The position numbers and the translations under genes are program-made. DNA of 8,467 bases from Kiritimatiellia bacterium (GTDB lineage Bacteria > Verrucomicrobiota > Kiritimatiellia > RFP12 > UBA1067), in the NCBI GenBank assembly GCA_017411125.1, contig JAFPNP010000160.1:1-8467 (forward strand), in the 5' to 3' direction. Positions 3,371 to 8,467 of this stretch are shown piece by piece. A model generated the notes under the pieces. The model was not told where the DNA came from. It ran no database searches and worked only from the letters and a program-made list of their open reading frames with translations. Every line of letters begins with the position of its first letter. The first letter of the stretch is position 1.

Positions 3371-6274
3371 ATGGGTGGACCTAACGGAGTAGGACTCGGC
3401 AACAACGTGCAGCCAATAGTCAATCCCGGCATTGCAAATGCCGGGAACGTCGATGGCGTGCAGCCGGGCGGCGTGCAGCCAGGCGGCGCGCCGGTCGACG
3501 GCGAGGCGTACGTCTCCGAGTATCAAGTTCCGCCGCGCGCGGAGGAGGTAGTGGGACAGCTCGACGTCCTCTTGCTCAAGGCGTTGAAGAGCGTGTCGGG
3601 GAAAGTGGACGTCGATGCCGTGGCGAAGGCCGCAAAGGAAGCGCGGCTTGACAAGTCCGTCGTTGCGAACCTGAAGAATCTTGCCAAGATAGCGCAGGAC
3701 AAGCTCACGGTGCTTGACGGTTTCAGCGGCAAGGATCTTGCTGCGGCGATGACGAAAGAGAACGACCAAGTCGTGTGGAAGGATAATAACGACGCCGCCA
3801 AGGCTTTCGAAGATGCGCAGAACGCGCAGACTGCGCTTTCCTTGGCGCTCGCGGGCGCGCTGGCGTCTGCCAAGGACGGCAAGACGCAGGCGACGCTCGA
3901 GGAGCTGATGTTCCAGTGCGACAGGCGCAGCGGAGAACTTGAATCGCTCGTGATCCAGATGACCGAAATCATCGACAAGGGCGCGGAAAACGCGGTGGAC
4001 GAAGCGGCAAAGCTCGCAGGGAACGGCAAGATAAGCTCCCATGCCGGCGATTACGCGCTCGACAAGTTCGGGCGCGGAGAGATGTTCAACGCCCTCAAGG
4101 ACGACCTCAAGCCGCTGGCGGAACGCTTGGAAGCATACGCCAAGGACGGATGCAAAAACCTGACGAAGGACGACTTGGATAAATGCGTCCTGGAATTGAA
4201 TGCGATAAAGGACAAGTTTTCCGCCGCTGCGGCGGCCGGAAAGATTGAAATCAAAGTCGGTGCGAACGGGAAGACAGAAATCAAAATCGGCGCGGACGAG
4301 AATACGGAAATTGAAGTCGGCGAGAAGAAGAAGAATACGAAGACGATCTTCATCGACCGTTCGCTTCTCGCCGAGGCCACGAAGCTTCTCGACGATGTCG
4401 GCAAAAAAATAGGTTCTCTTCAGCGGGAGGTATTGCGCACGGCTATGGCGAATTTCGTCAACAAGGACATTCCGTTCCTGAAAGAGCCGCTCCTGAGAGA
4501 CAAGATATTCTCCTCGTTGTTCGTCAACGAACTTCACACTCTTCATGCTGGCGACTGCCAGTTCGACAAGCTGGAACAGGTCATGACGGCGATCAATTCG
4601 TTCAGGCACGCTGCACAGGAGTATGCCAAATCGCCGACCGGGACCAACGCTTGGCAGCTCAAGGCGACCGCGCAGGTGCTTGCGAATGCGCCGTGCAGTG
4701 CCGCCGCGAAATGCCTGGATCTCGCAACGTTGATTTCCGCCAAGCCGCTCCCCACGGCTTCTGAAAGTTTCAAGAATGCGTTTGCTGAGTTTAGGGATAG
4801 CGTGTGTTCCGCAGCGTCGAAAGGAAGGAATCTGGCGTACATGGACCAGTTGATTCGGTTCGCCGGCAACATAGAAATTGCAGTGGATCGGCTCATCGGC
4901 CTCGGCAAGGAGCTCGACGCGAAATCCGGCGACAAGTACTTCGTGTCCAGCGCAGTACTGGATGTTTTCAAAGGGAGGATGTCGCTGTCCACTCTCCTCG
5001 AGTCGCGCATACACGGATATGCGGACAGCGACGTCAACATTGCGCTGGACGACAAGAACGTGGTGGCGTCCAAGACGCTCAGCGGCGGAACCTTCAACAC
5101 CGTGAGGCTCGTCAAGTTCAAGGACGAATCGGAATGGGTTTTCAAGCCGGAGCTCGCCGGACGCCTCTCCGCGCCCAACTCGCCGCTCAACCACGGTCTG
5201 GCGGCCGACCAGGAGATAACGCGCGTCAATCTCGCCGTCCAGACGACCGCCGACACTCTGGGACTCGGGGACGTCATGGTAAAGACTTCGGCGGGTGCGC
5301 ACAAAGGCCAGTTCGGAATGTTCATGGAGAAGGCCCCCGGCATGACCGGCAGTAAATTCAAAAAAGCCGGCGCCAGTGGCGTGGCGCCGGGCAAGGTTGG
5401 CGTGGCCGAAATCAACAAAATGGGCGATGCCGACTTCGCCAAGGTCGTCGGCCGCATGATGCGCCAGTTCAACCGCATGCAGTGGTTCGACACGATAACC
5501 GCCCAGGGCGACCGCCATGACGAAAACTACATGATAGACATCAACGGGGACGACCTCGCCGTCAGCATCAAGGCGATAGACAACGACGCCAGTTACGGAA
5601 TCTTCCGCCAGGGGCTGTACAAGTTCAGCATGCCCGCCGGGTCGTTGCTGCAACGCGCTTTCGATCATACCATAGCCACTTGGGCCAAGACGGCGCCCAC
5701 CGATGCCGACAAACGGAAAATGATGGACAGTCTCATTTTCAAAAACCCCGGCGTCCAGCGGTTCAAAGATGGATCGTACGAGATCGACCTCGAAAAGGCG
5801 AAATATCCGGCGCTTCTCAGGGGGCTTTTCCAATACATCGGCATGAGAAACGTCGCGCCTCCCGACGAAATCGACAGCGAATTGTACGACAGGCTGGTGT
5901 CGCTCGCGAAGGACGCCCCGGACGGCGGCAAGGCGCGCACCGACTATCTTGCGTCTCTCGCGGACCGTCTTGGCGCGGGCAGCGAGGCGTACAAGGCGGC
6001 GGTGAACCGGCTTGACGAATCGATCGCGCACGCCAGGAAGCTCAATGACGCCGGAAAGGTCTACTCGGCCGAGCAGTGGGAGAATCATGACGTGCAGCGC
6101 AGAATCGCGTTGCCCAACCTCGAGAACATGGGCACGAAGCTCGATACGTACAACATCTCCGTGATCTCGAAATACACGGGGATGTCGCAGTACGTCAACT
6201 TCACGAACAACTTCTTCCGCGACATGTACGATAAGTTCATCACTGGCACGGCCCACGCGGACTGGTTCAAATAG
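3371..6274 (+). CDS. Large effector-like protein with atypical (PI4K-II/FAM20-like) kinase domain
   Basis: This 967-residue soluble protein starts at ATG 3371 with AAAGGA 7 nt upstream. Residues 1-55 are rich in Gly, Asn, Pro and Val and contain no Lys or Arg. Residues 58-550 are mostly helical and Ala/Lys/Asp-rich, including three 10-residue repeats (291-320). The kinase core follows: a glycine loop SGGTFN (571-576), a candidate ATP-binding lysine in VFKPE (Lys592), a possible helix-C acid near DQE (613-615), then FDTITAQGDRHDENYMI (706-722) with catalytic Asp714 and Asn719, and KAIDND (734-739) with metal-binding Asp737. The order VFKP ... (N/G)-DR-x-x-x-N ... AIDN parallels type II PI4-kinases and PI3/4K- or FAM20-like folds, not HRD/DFG kinases. 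A helical tail of about 220 residues completes it. There is no signal peptide or membrane segment. Lipid, protein or other kinase activity cannot be told from sequence. A secreted effector is one idea. The kinase fold is fairly confident; everything about its target is open. Confidence 0.8.
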   Translation: MGGPNGVGLGNNVQPIVNPGIANAGNVDGVQPGGVQPGGAPVDGEAYVSEYQVPPRAEEVVGQLDVLLLKALKSVSGKVDVDAVAKAAKEARLDKSVVANLKNLAKIAQDKLTVLDGFSGKDLAAAMTKENDQVVWKDNNDAAKAFEDAQNAQTALSLALAGALASAKDGKTQATLEELMFQCDRRSGELESLVIQMTEIIDKGAENAVDEAAKLAGNGKISSHAGDYALDKFGRGEMFNALKDDLKPLAERLEAYAKDGCKNLTKDDLDKCVLELNAIKDKFSAAAAAGKIEIKVGANGKTEIKIGADENTEIEVGEKKKNTKTIFIDRSLLAEATKLLDDVGKKIGSLQREVLRTAMANFVNKDIPFLKEPLLRDKIFSSLFVNELHTLHAGDCQFDKLEQVMTAINSFRHAAQEYAKSPTGTNAWQLKATAQVLANAPCSAAAKCLDLATLISAKPLPTASESFKNAFAEFRDSVCSAASKGRNLAYMDQLIRFAGNIEIAVDRLIGLGKELDAKSGDKYFVSSAVLDVFKGRMSLSTLLESRIHGYADSDVNIALDDKNVVASKTLSGGTFNTVRLVKFKDESEWVFKPELAGRLSAPNSPLNHGLAADQEITRVNLAVQTTADTLGLGDVMVKTSAGAHKGQFGMFMEKAPGMTGSKFKKAGASGVAPGKVGVAEINKMGDADFAKVVGRMMRQFNRMQWFDTITAQGDRHDENYMIDINGDDLAVSIKAIDNDASYGIFRQGLYKFSMPAGSLLQRAFDHTIATWAKTAPTDADKRKMMDSLIFKNPGVQRFKDGSYEIDLEKAKYPALLRGLFQYIGMRNVAPPDEIDSELYDRLVSLAKDAPDGGKARTDYLASLADRLGAGSEAYKAAVNRLDESIAHARKLNDAGKVYSAEQWENHDVQRRIALPNLENMGTKLDTYNISVISKYTGMSQYVNFTNNFFRDMYDKFITGTAHADWFK
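3424..3446 (+). other. Perfect 10-bp hairpin inside the 5' coding region of the kinase gene
   Basis: TCCCGGCATT (3424-3433) and AATGCCGGGA (3437-3446) form perfect arms around a 3-nt loop, 53 nt into the coding sequence. It encodes NPGIANAGN. The stem would be very stable in mRNA close to the start codon and could affect early translation. It is followed at 3455-3484 by a 15-bp direct repeat encoding GVQPG twice. Confidence 0.6.
4241..4330 (+). repeat. Three tandem 30-bp repeats in the kinase gene
   Basis: Residues 291-320 are three in-frame decapeptides: KIEIKVGANG, KTEIKIGADE and NTEIEVGEKK. The consensus (K/N)-x-EI-(K/E)-(V/I)-G alternates charged and hydrophobic residues as in a beta strand followed by a turn. 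At the DNA level the 30-bp units are diverged, so this is an older duplication. It interrupts an otherwise helical region and may be a hinge or a small beta element. Confidence 0.8.
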
Positions 6275-6292
6275 TTGAAGGAGATGCGCTGC

Positions 6293-6757
6293 ATGGACGA
6301 CTTGCTGGAAAAAGAACGCATCGAAGCTGTCGCCGGCCTCGAGACCGCACTTGAGGAAATCAAGAGCGGAGAAGGGCTTTCGACTTTTGTGGAAGGCCAC
6401 GGTCTGCAGAGCCGCCGTTTCCGTTTCGAGTGGCACGAGCCGTCGCTCGACATATCGTACGAGCTTCCGACGGGTCGCGTCCTTTCCGGCGAGATGGACG
6501 AGAAGTCGGACGATGCGGAGGCGGATGCCGCGATACGCATGGCGCTCGTCCTTCTGTGGGCCGTGTGCGAAAGGAAGATCGAAGATGCCGGGTGGGGGCG
6601 GCTTTACGTGGCGTGCGACGAGTTCGGGGCGAGATATGCGCTTTTTGCGCCCGACGGCAGCGTGATCGAGGAGGCGGAAGGGTGGACGGGGCTTGTTGCC
6701 CGTCTCGAGGGCGTCTTCGGCGGCGACGCCGTGGAGCTGGCGGTCATTTGGCCCTGA
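6293..6757 (+). CDS. Acidic 154-residue protein, possible partner or chaperone of the kinase
   Basis: I do not recognise a family. I chose ATG 6293 because AAGGAG (6278-6283) lies 9 nt upstream; the earlier TTG and ATG codons sit on or against that site. The gene begins 18 bp after the kinase stop with no terminator between, so the two are almost certainly cotranscribed. The product has about 33 Asp/Glu against 14 Lys/Arg (net near -19). It has an N-terminal amphipathic helix (DDLLEKERIEAVAGLETALE), a central beta-prone part with FRFEWHEPSLDISYELP, a hydrophobic helix MALVLLWAVCERKIED, and a C-terminal sandwich-like part with RYALFAPDGSVIEE. Size, acidity and position next to a large effector-like gene resemble type III secretion chaperones, but I see no diagnostic motif. 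It could equally be an immunity or regulatory subunit. That it is a gene is near certain; the role is inferred from context only. Confidence 0.85.
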   Translation: MDDLLEKERIEAVAGLETALEEIKSGEGLSTFVEGHGLQSRRFRFEWHEPSLDISYELPTGRVLSGEMDEKSDDAEADAAIRMALVLLWAVCERKIEDAGWGRLYVACDEFGARYALFAPDGSVIEEAEGWTGLVARLEGVFGGDAVELAVIWP

Positions 6758-6814
6758 CGAAATCGAGGATGCATGGCAGACGGCAAAGAGGAAGCCATGT
6801 CGCCGGCGGAATTC

Positions 6815-6833
6815 GTCCTTTCGGGGCTTTTTT
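6815..6833 (+). terminator. Possible weak terminator after the acidic gene
   Basis: GTCC-TTTC-GGGGC followed by six T gives a short imperfect stem with a U-run, 58 bp after the stop at 6757. A longer GCCGG/CCGGC pairing (6802-6843) encloses it. It lies between the kinase operon and the promoter at 6854, which is where a terminator is expected, but the stem is poor. Confidence 0.3.
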
Positions 6834-6853
6834 CGTCCGGCCGCATTTTTCGC

Positions 6854-6882
6854 TTGCTTTCGGGCGGAGAATAGTCCATAAT
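6854..6882 (+). promoter_or_regulatory. sigma70-like promoter of the small basic gene and prmA
   Basis: TTGCTT (6854-6859), a 17-bp spacer and CATAAT (6877-6882) place the start near 6889 and a 34-nt leader before ATG 6923. The leader contains the small dyad TCTTTC-AA-GAAAGA (6896-6909), which abuts the ribosome-binding site. Confidence 0.55.
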
Positions 6883-6922
6883 ATACGCTCGATTTTCTTT
6901 CAAGAAAGATGAGGTCAATAAA

Positions 6923-7141
6923 ATGGGTACAGGTCGTACACTACGTAAAGAATCGCACGTCCGTCCGTGCAAGACGCCGGCAGAGAAGGCCCGCCGCGCA
7001 AACGCGCAGCGCCGCCGTCTGGTCAAGTTCGGCCTGGGCGCGGAGGAAGTGAAGCTGATGAGCGACGAGAACGTGCGTGTTCTCGTGCAGCGTCCGACGG
7101 TCGTGAAGAAGATGGTCGCCAGGAAGGCCGCCGCCAAGTAG
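6923..7141 (+). CDS. Small very basic protein upstream of prmA
   Basis: This 72-residue protein has about 20 Lys/Arg against 6 Asp/Glu, starts at an ATG with GAGG about 9 nt upstream, and has its own promoter. The sequence opens MGTGRTLRKESHVRPCKTPA, then EKARRANAQRRRLVKFGLGA (a basic helix), then a helical segment with EEVKLMSDENVRVLVQRP, and ends KKMVARKAAAK. I cannot assign a family. The charge, the RRAN-QRRR helix and a gene 10 bp downstream that modifies ribosomal protein L11 suggest a ribosome- or RNA-associated protein. There is no zinc motif (only one Cys) and no membrane segment. The good promoter, ribosome-binding site and close coupling to prmA argue that it is a genuine gene, not a chance frame. 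Confidence 0.8.
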   Translation: MGTGRTLRKESHVRPCKTPAEKARRANAQRRRLVKFGLGAEEVKLMSDENVRVLVQRPTVVKKMVARKAAAK

Positions 7142-7151
7142 GCGTCGTTTC

Positions 7152-8030
7152 ATGACAGTCGTATCCTGTTCGATAGACGAACGGTACGTGAATCCCCTCT
7201 TCGAGGTTTTCGACGGAGGGGATTTCGTTTTGACTTCGTACCGGGACGTCGAGGATTCGCTCACCACGATGCAGATATTCCTTCCCTGCGCGGAGGACGC
7301 TCCGCGCGCCGCGGCTGCGCTGGTGGAGGCGGGGAAGATCGTGGGAGTCGACCTTTCCCCCGCGACGGGTTTCATGCCGGACGAAGACTGGAAACTTTCC
7401 TACCGCAAGCATTTCAAGACGGAAGTCATATCGCCGCGTCTCGTGGTGCGTCCGCCCTGGGAGGAGTACGCGCCGTCGCCGGGGCAGAAAGTGCTCACGC
7501 TCGATCCTGGCATCGCGTTCGGCACCGGGCAGCACCCCACCACGCGCGCGTGCCTCGAATACATCGACCGGCTCGCCGTCGAGCGGCCGGGACGCACGTT
7601 TCTCGACGTTGGCTGCGGCTCCGGCATTCTCGCCATCGCCGCCGCGCTCGAAGGGTTTCGCGGCGTGAGGGGGTTCGACATAGACCCAGACGCCGTCCGC
7701 AACGCGAACGAGAACGCCGCCGCGAACGGGCTGGACATCCGCTTTTCGCGCGGCGACCTTTCGAACCTCAGCGCGACCGCGCCGATGAAGAACATCGACG
7801 GCGGGCCGGTGGCGGACGTCGTGGCGGCGAACGTGCTCGGGCCGATACTCGTCCGCTTTGCGCGCGAGATAGCGTCCACCGTCGCTCCAGGCGGAATGCT
7901 GATCGTGAGCGGCATACTTGACGAACTCTATCCCGAAGTGCGCGACGCATACGCCGCGCTTGGGTTCGCGGAAGAGTCGAACCGTCTGATCGGAGAATGG
8001 CGCACGGGGCTTCTTTTCACGCGCGCGTGA
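7152..8030 (+). CDS. prmA: Ribosomal protein L11 methyltransferase PrmA
   Basis: This SAM-dependent methyltransferase trimethylates ribosomal protein L11 at lysines and at the N-terminus. The 292 residues match the family's usual length (about 290-310). Residues 1-65 form the L11-recognition domain, followed by the conserved linker with WKLSYRKHFKT (80-90). The hallmark LDPGIAFGTGQHPTT lies at 117-131, the SAM-binding motif I LDVGCGSGILAIAAAL at 151-166, motif II acid at FDIDPDA (175-181), and the catalytic-loop region VVAANVLGPIL at 223-233 (usually VVANIL). The C-terminal GGMLIVSGIL and the LFTRA end are also typical. The ATG follows the small basic gene by 10 bp with only a weak AGTAGG site, so translation is probably coupled. 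A strong terminator at 8056 closes the operon. Identification is secure. Confidence 0.97.
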   Translation: MTVVSCSIDERYVNPLFEVFDGGDFVLTSYRDVEDSLTTMQIFLPCAEDAPRAAAALVEAGKIVGVDLSPATGFMPDEDWKLSYRKHFKTEVISPRLVVRPPWEEYAPSPGQKVLTLDPGIAFGTGQHPTTRACLEYIDRLAVERPGRTFLDVGCGSGILAIAAALEGFRGVRGFDIDPDAVRNANENAAANGLDIRFSRGDLSNLSATAPMKNIDGGPVADVVAANVLGPILVRFAREIASTVAPGGMLIVSGILDELYPEVRDAYAALGFAEESNRLIGEWRTGLLFTRA

Positions 8031-8055
8031 TTTCCATGTGAACGAAATGTGATTG

Positions 8056-8083
8056 CCGCGTGAACAACTTCACGCGGTTTTTT
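8056..8083 (+). terminator. Rho-independent terminator of the prmA operon
   Basis: Perfect 9-bp arms CCGCGTGAA (8056-8064) and TTCACGCGG (8069-8077) enclose the 4-nt loop CAAC and are followed directly by six T. It lies 26 bp after the prmA stop codon. This is a textbook intrinsic terminator. Confidence 0.93.
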
Positions 8084-8091
8084 GGTTTAAT
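8083..8091 (+). promoter_or_regulatory. Putative extended -10 promoter of the winged-helix gene
   Basis: TGG-TTTAAT (8083-8091) begins on the last T of the prmA terminator. No good -35 is visible at 16-18 bp upstream, where the terminator stem lies. It is proposed because the same TGG-plus-hexamer arrangement precedes pdxS and the broken toxin gene, and because a start near 8098 would give a 49-nt leader for the next gene. Confidence 0.35.
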
Positions 8092-8101
8092 TTCCGCCGG
8101 A

Positions 8102-8120
8102 CGGGGACATGTCGTCCCCG
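8102..8120 (+). promoter_or_regulatory. Leader hairpin or operator before the winged-helix gene
   Basis: CGGGGAC (8102-8108) and GTCCCCG (8114-8120) form a perfect 7-bp stem with loop ATGTC. Inside lies the shorter palindrome GACATGTC (8106-8113). It sits just after the presumed start site and 26 bp before the ATG, with no T-run. It could stabilise the mRNA 5' end or be an operator for the downstream regulator itself. Confidence 0.5.
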
Positions 8121-8146
8121 ATTGCAGAAAACGAAAGGACTCGTAC

Positions 8147-8467
8147 ATGGAGACCGAAGAACCGCTTTGGGCGGCGCTAAAGGAATTGAGCAGGCGGCTC
8201 GCAAGGATAGAGGACGCGCTTCGTCACGTCCCTTCCGGGAACGACGACGCGGAAGAGACGGGGCAGGATTTCCGTTTCGGGGACGGTACGGTGAGCCGCA
8301 GCCGCTTTGCCTACGTGAACACGTGTGGCGAATGCGTGAGCCTTTCCCGGCGCGAAGTCGAGCTGCTCGAGATGTTCGCCGGCAGCCCGGACGAGGTTCT
8401 CTCGCGCGGCATGCTTCTCGACCGCCTCTGGGGAATCGACTTCTACGGCAACACCCGCACTCTCGAC
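8147..8467 (+). CDS. Receiver-less OmpR/PhoB-type winged-helix protein, C-terminus beyond window
   Basis: The first 107 residues are visible; the ATG has GAAAGGA about 8 nt upstream. Residues 1-45 are charged and probably helical (METEEPLWAALKELSRRLAR, then IEDALRHVP), where a response regulator would carry its receiver domain. From about residue 48 the OmpR/PhoB effector domain begins: FRFGDGTVSRSRFAYVN, then VSLSRREVELLEMFAG, LSRGMLLDRLWG and GNTRTLD. These match the family pattern 'L-T-x-x-E-x-x-LL ... V-x-S-R-x-x-LL-x-x-(V/L)WG ... x-RT-(V/L)-D', ending where the recognition helix and wing would follow. Without a receiver it cannot be phosphorylated in the usual way, so the N-terminal helix may mediate dimerisation or sense another input. 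It is the first gene after the prmA terminator. The DNA-binding domain call is confident; regulon and signal are unknown. Confidence 0.86.
   Translation, partial: METEEPLWAALKELSRRLARIEDALRHVPSGNDDAEETGQDFRFGDGTVSRSRFAYVNTCGECVSLSRREVELLEMFAGSPDEVLSRGMLLDRLWGIDFYGNTRTLD

Noticed and set aside
2594..6436. A 1280-codon open frame on the minus strand, antisense to the kinase and its neighbours
   Set aside because: It runs across several genes, has no family-like motifs and is rich in Arg, His, Val and Leu as expected for the antisense of GC-rich codons. The plus strand holds clear motifs and good ribosome-binding sites.

Overview
The window comes from a GC-rich bacterium with compact gene order and Shine-Dalgarno-type starts. 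It combines vitamin B6 and ribosome housekeeping genes with accessory material. No single gene fixes the taxon. The mix (DXP-independent PdxST, tandem A/T-flanked G5 repeats, decaying DUF3990-type toxin genes, a large effector-like kinase) would fit a host-associated or uncultured lineage such as the Kiritimatiellota/Lentisphaerota side of the PVC group. That placement is a guess, not a result.

Layout, left to right. Positions 1-563 hold a minus-strand type II toxin-antitoxin operon: a Phd/YefM-type antitoxin, then a RelE/ParE-type toxin cut by the window edge, with a near-consensus sigma70 promoter and paired GGTCTGAA repeats as a likely operator. Transcribed the other way are pdxS and pdxT (784-2220), the two subunits of pyridoxal 5'-phosphate synthase. 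PdxT stops immediately after its catalytic HPEL motif.

The gene-poor stretch 2221-2570 carries an array of four 17-bp units, one inverted and three direct with an exact 23-bp period. Each unit is itself a dyad with a G5 centre. A sigma70-like promoter with an extended -10 follows. Next comes a broken DUF3990-like toxin gene (one in-frame TGA plus a frameshift at a T8 run). It overlaps an intact small gene (2852-3259) that looks like its usual partner.

The centre (3371-6274) is a 967-residue protein. It has an N-terminal segment free of Lys and Arg, a long helical middle, and an atypical kinase core (SGGTFN loop, VFKPE lysine, GDRHDEN, IDND) resembling PI4K type II/PI3-4K and FAM20-like kinases rather than ordinary Ser/Thr kinases. 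A strongly acidic 154-residue protein follows 18 bp later and could be its chaperone or cognate partner. This two-gene unit is the best candidate for an undescribed system in the window.

The right end returns to housekeeping: a promoter, a 72-residue very basic protein, and prmA (ribosomal protein L11 methyltransferase), closed by a textbook terminator at 8056-8083. Beyond it starts a response-regulator-type winged-helix protein without a receiver domain, cut by the window end and preceded by a strong leader hairpin. Three putative promoters (before pdxS, before the broken toxin gene and before the winged-helix gene) share an extended -10 of the form TGG-T(A/T)NAAT, which may be a lineage promoter feature.
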